A DNA stretch of 64,000 nt from Kappaphycus alvarezii (Eukaryota > Rhodophyta > Florideophyceae > Gigartinales > Solieriaceae): NCBI GenBank assembly GCA_002205965.3, contig NADL03000086.1, positions 124,001 to 188,000 of the forward strand. Direction: 5' to 3'. A model generated the notes under the pieces. It saw only the letters and a program-made list of their open reading frames with translations. It did not search any database and was not told where the DNA came from. Made by a program: the position numbers and the translations under genes. Positions 45,229 to 57,000 of the stretch are shown here, in pieces (position 1 is the stretch's first letter; every line of letters begins with the position of its first letter).

Positions 45229-46161
45229 TTATTTGAGTTTTTTCCAGCCTCTTTTCTTATTACGAAAAATTCTTGACTTTATTTTATCTAAATAGAAGGA
45301 TATACGCATGCTTACTTGAACAGTTCCAGCTCCTTCACATATGTCACCCTGGAAGTAGCTCGTAATTCCCATCTGGATAAAAATTCCGTTTTTTTTATGC
45401 ATCACGGGCCCCCCTGAGTCCCCGAAACAAGTTCCAGTTCTCCCTTCACGAGGAAAACCTTTTGAAGTCGTGCATATTTCTTGGTCGACATCGTTAGGAA
45501 CAATGAATCCCCTTTCCTCATTGCAAACATTCCAATTCTGAAATAAAACGGTTGCTTTTTTCACTTTTTTGGGACTGTCCTTGGAAGATCCCTTTGTTCC
45601 ATATCCCGCAACTACTGCTCTGCTTGGAATTCTACCTGGAAGATTTCCAAGCTCCATTGGAAAGAAAATTGAAGTATCAATATTTTGCTTCAATTGAATG
45701 ATTGCTACATCGTGCTGAAAAAGTCCATTGTCTCGATATCTCCTATCTATCCATACTTGTTTCATAAAATACTTGTTCTTAGGAGAAGAGAAGAATTGTA
45801 AGTTTGTCCTCTTCTCACCGACCAGTACATATGATTCTTTTGCATGTACTTTATTCCTTCTACCAGCTCCAAATATAAAGCAGTGGGCTGCGCATAATAC
45901 ATACTTTTTGGCTACCACAGAACCAGTACAAGTGAAAATATCATCGTTCCTTGTGACCACAATAACGTATGCAAGTCTCCTCCTCAATTTTTTGGGAGGG
46001 TTATTACCACCAAATATTAGCTCATTTACTGCTGGTTGTTCTGGTCTTGAATTTAATAACTCGCTTCTTTTCCCATGATATATGACAGTAGTTTGTCGAG
46101 AAGTTTCCTTTCCGTAAATTAGGATGATCAATTGCAGAATAACTAACAAAGTAGTTCCCAT
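45229..46161 (-). CDS. Secreted trypsin-fold serine protease (S1 family)
   Basis: A 310-residue single-exon gene. Residues 1-16 are a signal peptide (MGTTLLVILQLIILIYG), so the product should be secreted. A propeptide leads to IFGG at 49-52, the usual activation site. The catalytic triad is complete: His93 in CAAHC, Asp151 in HDVAIIQL, Ser249 in GDSGGP. Paired cysteines near the histidine and serine fit the chymotrypsin fold. The position that sets trypsin specificity (six before Ser249) is Gly243, not Asp, so cutting after Lys/Arg is not expected. The C-terminus is basic (RNKKRGWKKLK). The gene uses AT-rich codons, with many Lys, Ile, Asn and Phe, unlike the GC-rich genes at 26-30 kb, matching its AT-rich surroundings. 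It is uninterrupted and likely functional. No neighbour suggests its substrate. Confidence 0.88.
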   Translation of the reverse strand: MGTTLLVILQLIILIYGKETSRQTTVIYHGKRSELLNSRPEQPAVNELIFGGNNPPKKLRRRLAYVIVVTRNDDIFTCTGSVVAKKYVLCAAHCFIFGAGRRNKVHAKESYVLVGEKRTNLQFFSSPKNKYFMKQVWIDRRYRDNGLFQHDVAIIQLKQNIDTSIFFPMELGNLPGRIPSRAVVAGYGTKGSSKDSPKKVKKATVLFQNWNVCNEERGFIVPNDVDQEICTTSKGFPREGRTGTCFGDSGGPVMHKKNGIFIQMGITSYFQGDICEGAGTVQVSMRISFYLDKIKSRIFRNKKRGWKKLK

Positions 46162-49100
46162 TTAGTAGCGATAGTATGTGAAGGTTATAATTCTTGAGAT
46201 TGAAAAAGTCAGATTTGTATTCCATTATTTGCTTATTGCCTATATTGTTATTGGATTTTTTCAATAGGCGTAAAAATGGAAATTTCAACAGAAATTGAAA
46301 AACATCTTTTTCAATTTATATATGTTAACGGATAAATGCATATTTTTGAAAATACATCAATTCACTTACTGAAATGTTTGAACCAACCGAAATTGGGTGG
46401 ATATCATAGTATTTATTTATATTCTTATCCATATCATTTGTACTAAAGGCGCTCTATATCATCAATCAATGTTACAAAAAACATTGGAAAAGATGCATTA
46501 GAATTCTATATTGAAAAATAATAGCCATCGAAATTTATTATACAAAATTAGCCTTTTAATTGGAAAAAAATCACTACCATTCTTCTCAGTTTCTTGAAAT
46601 TCGAAAATTTCGATTACATTTGTGAAAAAAAGGAAATAAATATTGGAAATACTAACAGGATGCACAGTTTGAGGCGAAGTGCTGACATATCATTGAGATA
46701 TTGATGTTTTCAATGGAAAAAATTAATTTTACATTCTTATTGCTAAAATTTCTAAATAAAACATTGATCTATTCATATCGAAAGTATAATTTTACAAAAC
46801 CAAAACTTACAAAATGTTTAATTTAAAAATAGTAATTTAAGAATATGAACTCAAGAAAAAACATATTATCTCAGATCAATTCTTTCTGTTTACCAAAAAT
46901 ACCTTTCCATATACCTCAAATGTTAATAAGAGTGTGAGAATCTGATGATTGGTATCTAAAAAAACAGATTTTCTTCCTTTTGAAAGTCCAAAAATAAACT
47001 TTAAAAGATGTAAAATGTAATTAATATCAAGGATTGCTGATCACTTCAATCTATTTTGAAGCCTCTGATAGCAAATATTCTCGAAAGAAGAGGATTGAAA
47101 AGTTTTTCCATTTTTTTTTGGATACCTAAGATACTTAAGGCGTAGATAAGTACTATTTGTGTTGAACAGCTTAAAATAAAACACTAGACGAGAGAAAAAT
47201 AGATATGAATAACAGTAATGGCTCCTTTAGCATTCATGCCTTCATAAAAAATAGCACCACTCTGAGATCGGTACACTATGGGTCTGCTAAATCAAAAAGC
47301 TCATAGATTGTAAACCGATTATTTTAATCAAGAGCCTAAATAAAATAAAATTATGGTACAATTTCTAGAAGTGGACAATATGCATCAGATCGAAAAATAT
47401 GACAGAATGAGACGATATTTTCATATGTTGAAATGAGGCGCTTTTAAAAACTTCTGGACTCTTCATGTTCCCAGAGAAACATAAATATCTCATTTAAATA
47501 CTTAACAACCATAGATTTAGCTGCTGACTGATAGTAATAAAGTATGGTCTTAAAAAAGAATTCAAATGGCTACCTGATAAAAATATTTGGAAAGTGAGTC
47601 AGTCATAATGGTTTTGTGGAGCTTGAAATGATAATAAATAATCCAATTACGGTATAATATGATGGTAAGAGGGCAATTTAATCTCACCATGGATTTATAT
47701 TACACAAAGCAGTATATTTTCCACTGTATAATATTTATTGCACTATTTTTATCTTTTTTAGTACTCCAGGAGAAGTACAGACTAAAATTATTTACCACTT
47801 TTATATAATATAAGAAAACTACTTTCCATTGATTTCTGGGAGAACTAGAGAAAAATTCAGGGACTATTTTTATCTTTTTTAGTACTCCAGGAGAAGTACA
47901 GACTAAAATTATTTACCACTTTTATATAATATAAGAAAACTACTTTCCATTGATTTCTGGGAGAACTAGAGAAAAATTCAGGGATTTAAGCGGATAACAT
48001 CATTTGCAAAATTTGAAAAGTGATTTTTGAACATTTGAGAACATTTTAGAAGCAAAAAATTTCTTTCTTTCTTAAAATTTAACTTTGAAGTGAAAATTGA
48101 ATAAGTTAGACGTTAAATTTTCATCAGTGCCAAGTGTTTTTGAATAGTTCCACCTACATGCATCCTGAAGACATAGCATGTGTTTTCACGATATCTTTCT
48201 GTCCTCATCCAGGAAGTACTATCTCTAAATGAAGTAATTTGTATAGAGCTGTTGATATAATCAAACTATTTCTAGTGTATTACTAGATATATAAAACTAT
48301 CCTAGCAGCTTTAGTGATGAGAGTATAAAAAAGAACCAGATTCTGGGATGTAAAATCAATCTAATAACACTTTACTACTATATATAATTCAAAAAGCAAT
48401 TCAAAACAATGTAGGATATCAGCAGTGGGAGTAAAGGAGGCGGAAAATTTTCTAACTATTTCTAGAATTAGTACAACATATCAAACATAATTTAACTTAA
48501 AATTGTATTCAAAAAGGAAAATCTTGCGGTAAGCTATGTGTTTGTTTTTAATTTGTTTTTAATTTTTAATTCGGAATCATAAAAAGGAATTTTACCAGTT
48601 TCGTATTCCAATTTGGGCATCAAGATTGAAACATATAAAATTTTCATGATATTTTGTCTTATCGAGTAGGACTCCCATACTTACCCCCTTCATGACTTCT
48701 TTATCCTCTAGCGGCCACTTGGAATCTAAGAGCTCTATGCTTACTTGAATTCGCTGTGAATCCTACTAATATCTGGATACTGACTGTCAGACTGTATGGT
48801 ATATTTCGCCGTTGTAGTCCAATTTTATAATAGTTTTCCATTTCACTTTGATCACTCAATTTTACTTTCACGAGGAAAAAAATCCTTACTAACCAACTTT
48901 TCTAGTCTTCCTTATCCTTCATTGTTATCTTCTGGATCCAATATAACCGAAAAAAACTAAAAGTTAATTAAAAAAGAATAATTTTCCTCGATTATAACAA
49001 TAAATTGCTCTTCAAAGAATTAATGCTGAAGAATTCTTCAAGAAATAAATATTTTGCTTCAACTCTTCTAAGGAAAAACAAAAAATTATAGGTCAAAAAT

Positions 49101-50194
49101 ATTTTGCATAGTTTGTAGAACTTTACGTTCGGATGCGTATTTCGTAGCGAAAAATACCTTCATAAGTACATAAAGTTTTTTATCATTAATGAAACTGACT
49201 CGTACATACAGGTTGGTCATGACAGTTGAGGCAGCTTCCGCAGGTGAAGGGAAACAATTTTGTAGTTTTCTTTAAAATATTTAAAAATCAGGCGAGAGTC
49301 TAGTTATTATTCGACTATTCAATTTTTAATTGAAATTAATATATATACTTCGACCCTCAAACAACTTGAAACTAAAGTTTTTAGTTATATTAGTTTGAAA
49401 TTTCTTTGCAAAATATTTTATAACTTTCGAAGACATCATTGCAGTATTTAAATGTAATAATTACCAATGCAACAGCATATACCTTCTCTCTAGGCTTCAA
49501 AAATGGTATCAAAATAAATTTTTACTTTCTTAATGTCTTCCTAAGGCTTGAATTGCAGCTAAATTACATTTAATTTTTGAAATATACCTACTACCAGTAC
49601 TATTAAATCATTTTTAACTTATACAGCCGCAGAGGCTCATAGAACTACAATGATTGCTTTAATATATTAAAAAATCTATTTCATATAACTTTTGAGCGAA
49701 TCCCATTGCCAACAATTGACGCATAATTTAACTCCTCTCTCTTAGCTAGTACTAAAAGTAGGAAAATAATTAATTCAAACCTGCAAAGGTCTATTAAACT
49801 ATGGATTATTCTTTCTTCGAGTTAAGAATTTGATCATGTTCTCACAATAAGCGAAAAACTTCCCGTAACCTCAATTTTACAATTTATTAAAAAGTAAAAA
49901 TAAGTTTTTTCAATTTTGAGTCGTAAAATGGAAAATTATATGTTTATCAGTTTCCATTTTCTAAGCAGTGACCAACAAAGGTATTAATTCTTATTAAATA
50001 TTACTGATAGATCCGTTATGTGGGACAGGGTTCTTAAATTTTTCATTCCAGAAATTCTAATATATTCGAAAAAGGCTGAGGAATGAATTTGCTATTCCCC
50101 ACCTCAGTCACGAAAGTTGTACTGGAAATTTTCGGGACCGCACGGGGCTCAATTTTTAATCAACATATTTGTCGCTGTTCAGAAAAAAACAAAT
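46162..50194. other. AT-rich spacer with one tandem duplication
   Basis: About 4 kb of AT-rich DNA without recognisable genes. The only structure I see is the 121-bp tandem duplication at 47742-47983. The left part should contain the promoter of the protease gene, but no clear signal stands out. Confidence 0.5.
47742..47983. repeat. Perfect 121-bp tandem duplication
   Basis: Unit 47742-47862 is repeated exactly at 47863-47983, beginning ACTATTTTTATC and ending AATTCAGGG. I see no difference between the copies, so the duplication is recent or an assembly artefact. No coding potential. Confidence 0.92.
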
Positions 50195-52090
50195 CTTTAC
50201 TCATTACTTATCTTGAGTGTACACCGACTGACCGACTATTCAGTTAAGAACTGAATAGATGTACCACATCGGTCACGTGCAGTGAGGCGCGCGATATGAT
50301 GGCCATAGCCACCGGCGACCACAAAGTGCAACTGATACGCTGGTAGATGCGTGTGAAAATCGAAGCATCTGAGGTGTGGCATTTCCTAGCTACAAGTGGT
50401 ACAAACTCTTCGATGAATAATGCGGTCTCCGGAAAAGGGGCACCGAGGGAATCGAAAACCGGAGGCTGGAATCGGAAACCTGGGTGCAGGGAGGGCAGAG
50501 AGGGGGGCACCAGGCGCCTTGACAGCCTGTGCTGTAGGTAGGTCCTGGACCTTGCGTTGGTGAGTGTGGGCGGCAGCCCCACTGGCGACTTGCGTCGCTT
50601 TGGTGATTGAGGTCTGCTTAAGTGGGACGTAACGGCGACGTCGCATTCAATGGGTCGGTCTGGTAAGCCAGATTCACTGTCACAGGGGGGCTGCACGAGG
50701 AGAATGTCAGCGGGCCTGTAGTAGGTACCGGGGAGGAGATTCTCAACTTCGAGCTCGTAGTCAAGGCCGGAGGCGCGGAAGACGTGCCACGCAAACACGT
50801 TGCGAACGGATTTGTGGTGTTGAATGCGTCCAAATTCTGGGACGCAGCGTTCGGCGGCATGGTCACCGGGGACATTCATGTCCTGCTGGCAGTGGTGGCA
50901 TTTCAATGGCACCGAGTCTATATAGAATCGAAGACCGAGGTGCCTGCGCAGCATGATGCTCCAGTGCTCCGATGACACGTTCGTCGCAGTGGTGGGATGG
51001 GCATATAGGGCCACATTACCGGTGTGTCGGAAGGTTAAGCCTCGAATCCGCCGACATGTGGGAATCTCGGAGTGGCAGGTGGGATGAGGCACCCTCTTCC
51101 ATAGGTCTTCCTGCCAAAACTCCTTTGCCCTGACCTCTTGCTGTGCCCGATTTAGATTAGATTTCAGGTTGACGGGCGTTGCAGCAAGGGAGGCAGGGCC
51201 AAACACGCCTAGGTCGGTGGTAAACAGATTCCTTTAGATATGACGGACGAAATTGAGCAAGGGCCGGCGTACTTGGTTGACCAGGAAGTATCGATCACCA
51301 AGTTCCTGTTTCCCAAGTACGGCAACGGAGCGCAGTGTAGCGTAGTCGGCTGTACGTAAGCGAGTGGGGGCAGAGTCCAGAATTCTGGCAGCGACAGCCG
51401 CGTGCAGTACGGCACCAATCCTGGAGAACCCGTGCACCCCAAGACGGATGGGGAGACATGATGTTCCCGGACGTCTTCGGTGAGAGGAACATTATGCAGC
51501 GCGCCCTAAGCGGATCGCTGCAGGGAGTCAAACTCCGCTGCAGGTTCCGCGGCGTGCTAAGGGCCAGCAAGCCGAAACGCGTTGAGCACCCGGCACGCGG
51601 AGGCACATTGGCTATGCATGTGGAAGCGGGCTTTGGGGTCCCGGACCCTTTTCAGCAACGCCAGGGTGCGACGCCACCCCTCTTTCTTGCTGGGTAAGAA
51701 TGTCTTCGTGAAGGCGGCGTTACCCAACGTGGCCCCAAGGAGTTCGAAACTGTCGCCGGCACATTTTGCGAGCGTAATATCGGCCAGAAATCAGCGCGGT
51801 CAACTGGCGAAGTGTGTGGCCAAGAGATGAGGGTCTTATGGGGGTTAATAAACAGACCATAAAACGGGCTTTAGAGCGCGAGGGACCGTAGTGCTCGCCG
51901 TAGGCCATCGCCTGACCCTATTATTGTACCGTCGTCGGCGTACCACTGATTCAAAATGATACCTTCCTCATCAGCGACCGGCCGGATGAGCGGTTGTATC
52001 GTTAACGAGAAAAGCGGCATACTCGCAGGGCCCCCTTGCTGGGTTCCCTGGGCGCTAGAAAGAACCTTCTGACCAGAGACCCTTTAAATT
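50195..52090 (-). mobile_element. RLE-type LINE, copy G (5'-truncated)
   Basis: A minus-strand 3' part of the same LINE family. It starts inside the reverse transcriptase (SSAQGTQQGGPASMPLFSLTI near 52.05 kb), with an intact YADDG near 51.94 kb. The thumb region follows through frame changes. The linker and endonuclease (51206-50244) form one open frame of 320 codons: RIRGLTFRHTGNVALYAHPTT; the zinc knuckle CHHCQQDMNVPGDHAAERC; LPGTYYRPADILLVQPP; RPIECDVAVTS, where Glu is at the second catalytic position; and VFDSLGAPFPETALFIEEFVP. It ends ASLHVTDVVHLFSS. The tail stops at 50195 with TAAAG. It sits in AT-rich DNA but keeps its GC-rich composition, so it arrived fairly recently. The upstream half is absent, as expected from 5' truncation. 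Confidence 0.85.
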
Positions 52091-53408
52091 GTATAATTAA
52101 AATTATATTACACCAGCTATTATGTAATTTCTTACCAACGATAATAAATCATATATAGTGAAGCATCAATGGGGAATAGTTTCATGCAGTAACTGTCGTT
52201 AAAAATACATTAATCCAAGGATCATTGCAGGAATGTAATTATTTGAGTTTGTCGTATATTAAAATTACTAAGTCTTCCATGATCTTAATCTCTTTGAGTG
52301 CACAATTTATCCTGTAATTCTGCCCGAAAAATGTATTTCAATTGTACTAGAATTCTGTACGCAAAGCGTATATCAAGTGTACTAGAGCGTGAAGCTTAAC
52401 TTTTTTTTACAGTTTTCAGTGACAACTAGACCCAAATATATGAATTCTAGTGACATGTAAGTATTGAAACTTTCAATTTCCTTCCTAGTGTCTAGTGGAC
52501 CGTTGTCCTCATATAACGACTACTTTTAGCACTTCTTCTTAAATACAAAAAAATTTCTACCTCGGTGCATTTTACGTCCCTCCACATCAGATCATGAGTG
52601 TAAATTGCCGATCAAAACAAAATTTTCAAGATCTTTGTCCTCAGTTAAGGCTAGAGCAATGTTCCCTCACCAGCTTCCGCTCTTCGGAAGAAGTTGCGAA
52701 AACGAGTTCATTTTGGAAGGAAATATAGTTCGTATTATCGTTGAGGGTTCAGAAATGAATGCTCATATACAGTAAGAATTACTGTGTTGTAACTTAACAT
52801 AAAAAAACTTTTTTGCAGTAAAAATTTCTGGCTTCCAAGAAATTTACTTTTCCAAAATGTAACGGAAGCTGTCCTCATATGAGGACAAAGTGTGCCAATT
52901 ATGAGGACAGTGCTATGACGGAGAGACAATAGTCAACCACAGAAGTAAAAACATGTATATTCATCTAAAACTTCCGAGGTATTTCTATAATGATGACCTC
53001 CATCTTTTTTCAATATGGTCCAGGAACCTGTGTTCAATATACGATGTGTATTAAATAATTGATTCTTACAGCTATAAAAGTTCCCACGACTAGTGCCAGT
53101 ATGACTTAAAGGTCATATCATCCAAGTTTCGTCATTTGTATTCATGCTTCAACTACTGAACGAAATATCTTGAGCATAGTGAAAGACTCGGAATCGTCTA
53201 CTTTAGATATTTAAGAACCCAGAAGCGCTAATAGCGGTCACTTACGCGACCTAGCCTGATATTACAAACAATTATTCTATATCCGGCCAGATGTGAGTAA
53301 CATGCTAAATTATCTAGAAAGATGATGACTAGTCGCAATTCTCGAACCTCGTTTCGCATTTGGAACTCAAGATTCGCCAAAGGATCAACCACCATGTTAT
53401 TTTGGAAC
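52091..53408. other. AT-rich spacer
   Basis: No gene recognised. It contains the palindrome at 52870-52887 and further GTCCTCA-type words near 52505, 52640 and 52910. Confidence 0.45.
52870..52887. repeat. 18-bp perfect palindrome
   Basis: TGTCCTCATATGAGGACA reads the same on both strands. ATGAGGACAG recurs 20 bp to the right. It may be a protein-binding site or the end of a small inverted-repeat element; the function is unknown. Confidence 0.7.
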
Positions 53409-54064
53409 ACATGCCACATATTTCCTCACTGGCCATCCGTCTGTATCCACCCACATCTAACGACTGTTGGTCGGTGATGTCGCGTCGTTACTTGGGAATT
53501 CCGGTTTTTGTTGAGCTCCTTTGAGCGGAATGCCTGACTTCCATGGAACTCCTTGGCGAACATGCCGCTACCTTTTTTAACAAAGGTCTCGGTTGGAAGA
53601 ACCGCAGCGAAGCAGTGGCAGAAATGCTCGGCAAGGACTTATTCAAAGCTGTGAAGCTGGCGTAAACTAAGAATTAATGTACCTACTTGCCGGACTGGAC
53701 CCTCGACACCCCGATATTAGAGCTCACCCGACTACCTCTGTGGATAAAACTCTGCTTCCTCTCCCTATGGCGTAATATGTCAAAGTATCTTCGCCTTTTC
53801 AACGGTACTTCCTTTCCAAGGGAGCCTGAGAATCGCGCTCCGCTGCAAATGATGCGGAACAGTGGAAGATAGGGGACTTTGCGACGCAAATCGCCGCCAT
53901 TCATGGCTAAGCTCTACGTGGAAGCTCGAAAATAGGACTGAATTTTGTGCCGCTACCCTTTGGCTCCCTGAGATGCCCGTTTATAGCCACTTCTAATGTG
54001 CTTGACTAATACGCCGCCGTCATCGTGGCACGTACCGGAAGCTCTACGGCGAAGGTATTATTAT
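53409..54064 (+). mobile_element. Very old, AT-drifted RLE LINE remnant (copy H)
   Basis: The endonuclease half of an RLE LINE on the plus strand, barely recognisable. MSRRYLGIPVF near 53.48 kb matches MLRRHLGLPVY of copy E. MELLGEHAATFF at 53.55 kb matches LDTLGDHAADLC. GLGWKNRSEAVAEM matches GFGRRHRHNSLCN in spacing. DWTLDTPILELTRLP at 53.7 kb lies where ELRPADILV is expected. LNFVPLPFGSLRCP near 53.94 kb matches FTFRPLAFDSLGAP. The order and spacing of five blocks make chance unlikely. Stops, frame changes and lost zinc ligands show that it has long been dead. It is the oldest member in the window and the only one on the plus strand. Confidence 0.6.
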
Positions 54065-57000
54065 ATCTAAATCTGAGCTATGCCTTTTAGTACACCTGTG
54101 TAGCTTCATTGATTAGTCGTAGTCAGAAACATGCAGAAATTTGCCCGCCCTCCGAAAATAGTTAATTTCGGCTGCCCTGCACGTTTACATTCCGTAGTCG
54201 ATTGATAATGAACGGCCATGGGTTATAATTTGAAAATATTCTTGACAATACGACTCACTTTCGCAAGCAATGGAATCATGAATAATGTTATCAGTCAAGT
54301 TAACCTTCAATCATGTAAAAATGACTGGAATAGTTAATTAAACCCCATTATGGGTATCTATACAATATTTAAGTTACATATTTCTATTGAAAACATCGAT
54401 TTTCAAAGATGCGTGCAATTGGGTCAAAAATTGGTCCATTTTGAAATAAAAATATGAAAATATTCCGCTATTAAACTTTTTAAATATATTGGAAGTTTTA
54501 GATTCATTTGAGGTACCTACAATATTTTAATCCACCTTTTAAGTTCAGTTACTCAAATTGAAGCTTTTAAGAAGTAGACCGTTGCGAGAAATTGAAATAT
54601 TTGATAATATCTATGCTGACGAGAATAAAATGACAAAATAATTATAGTTTTTCGCTTTAGCTACCGTTTGGTTCCGAAGTTCATCCCTTTAAAAACTGCT
54701 GCCTCCGTAATTTTTCTGGTGGGATTATGCTCAGATAAATGCTTGTTGGTCAGTGAAATATTTCTGTTTTAGTATGTAAAATACACGTAACTATTCATAT
54801 TTAGGAAAAGGGAGATCCTGTGGGAGCCTTGTTGATGGATTGAGTTTTGATTACTTTAAGTACTGACTGGAGCCACGTTTTTTTGCTGTCTTCCCTATTT
54901 AATTCTACAATTGCTCATCACAGAAGTGGAGAACGTTTTGGGAAAATAAATTGTATAGGAATGGAACTGAAGTCCTGCTTTTTTCCCAATTGGGCAGCAC
55001 ACCTCCAAAAGTATAATCAACTCTAAATATAGACTTAAAAAACTTTCAATACAGAAACTGCAAAAAAATTATGGGTTTCTCTAGATAGACTCGCAAATTT
55101 CTCATTTATTTCCAGAATTATTTTAACATCTACTGAAAATAGAATATTCACCCCTTTTAAATGAGACTTTATTTAATATGCATGTCTTCACAGACACAGA
55201 AATCAATTGTAGTAGTCATTGCACTTCAAATCATTCGTCATGCGCATAATAATTAAAGAACACTTATTAATACGTGTTAATACAGCTCTACGTACATTAA
55301 ATCCTGTAGCTACATCAGAAACGCTAAAAGCAATATTCTCAACACTACAGCGGTTTGATTGAATGAAAGGATGCCTAAATTCTCCCTCAACCTGGAAAAG
55401 GGATATCAGTATCGATAAAATTCAAATATCCGTGCGTACGATTTGGTAATATACTTCTGAAATTATCAGAGATTTATCTGTCAACTTTTTTTCTGTTGTT
55501 TGATGGCTATTGATTTCAACAGATGAATATATACTTGTTTTGATTATCTTTTTCTATTTTAATACCGACTACACAGATATTTACGAAGATAAATCACGAG
55601 TCGCACAACTAACGCAGAGATTGCGCAGCATTCCTACGAAGCACACTCGAACTTTTTTGAACATCGTCTATTTCATCCATCATTTCCTCTTCACTTTTCA
55701 TGTACTGGTACATATATAAAACATAGAGGGTTTCTATATCTACATTGATGCCAAGAATTGTATGTAATTTTTCAAATGCAATATTGAAATTACCGAATAG
55801 CAAAAATGCAGTCCCAAGTCGAGCAAACTAAGTGTCGGTAGCTTTTTATATATAGCACTTTATGGTCTTCTGACCATGGGTATTTCTGTAATTCATTCTG
55901 TCTCTTAAAAAGCAAAAACAGTATTTTAGAACCAACCGTAAAGATGAAAGATCAAACAATGCGCATATCTTGCCCATAAATGGCAGCTATTAAATTTTTT
56001 ATAGATGTCTTGAGTTCAATACCCATCTTGTCGTGTAAACATTTAAATTTTCATCAACTAACTATAAAACAGTGTAATTGCAAAAAGTACTCCCGAAATA
56101 TCGAATATTTCACATTAGTCCACTGTTAAATACTTTTTAATCCCTATTTTACGGAATAAAATCTTTTTCAATTGAAAATCTAAAACTGGCACAAACATCA
56201 ACTCGCTAAAGTTGAGCAAACTGTGCAAATAACACCCCAAATGATTATAAAATATAATTCTGACTCACTTTTGGTATTATTTGACCATTTAGCCATAAGT
56301 TTTTAATTCCTTTCCACTTTAAAATGAAAGGTCTATACCAGCCCATATTTAAAAATGTACACTATAGAACTAAATTTTCCCGTAGTTTTAGTTCAACTAA
56401 TTTACAACTACATAATTTTGATTCGGGCTGTTATAAAGTAACTTTGAATAGTTTATCACCAAGCTTTATACAGATAGGGAAATTTTTTTTGTCAATTATC
56501 CGTAGCGCAATAGCATTGCAGAATTGAAGTTACGGCAAACAGTAACTTATATATTATTTTCGGCTTCAAAATGGATTTTTAGGATCACAAAAGTTATCAT
56601 TTACTAAGCTTGTGTAAAAAATTAACATAGAATATTGATTTTTTTCATTAAATTACAATACTCTAATTTTTCTTTACGAAACTATGAGAATAAATTGCAG
56701 AAAGAAATATTTAGAATTAACAGATATACTGGTTAATTGAAACTAATCTTGAAACGTTTATGAAAAATATTTCAGAGACAATATAAAAAGTGTAGAAAAT
56801 AAAATGGCCTCATGTTTTTAGAAAATTCAAGTACAAATGTTGACTAAATGTATCTAATTATTACGACACAAGCTGTAAAGTATCTTGCATTCGGGCATTA
56901 AGTTTCCTTCGGTGCCTAAATTTTATTCATATGATCAATAGAAGATGACAAATGAGCTCTTTTAATGATTAATGATCCAGAAATTAAATCAGTAGGCTGA

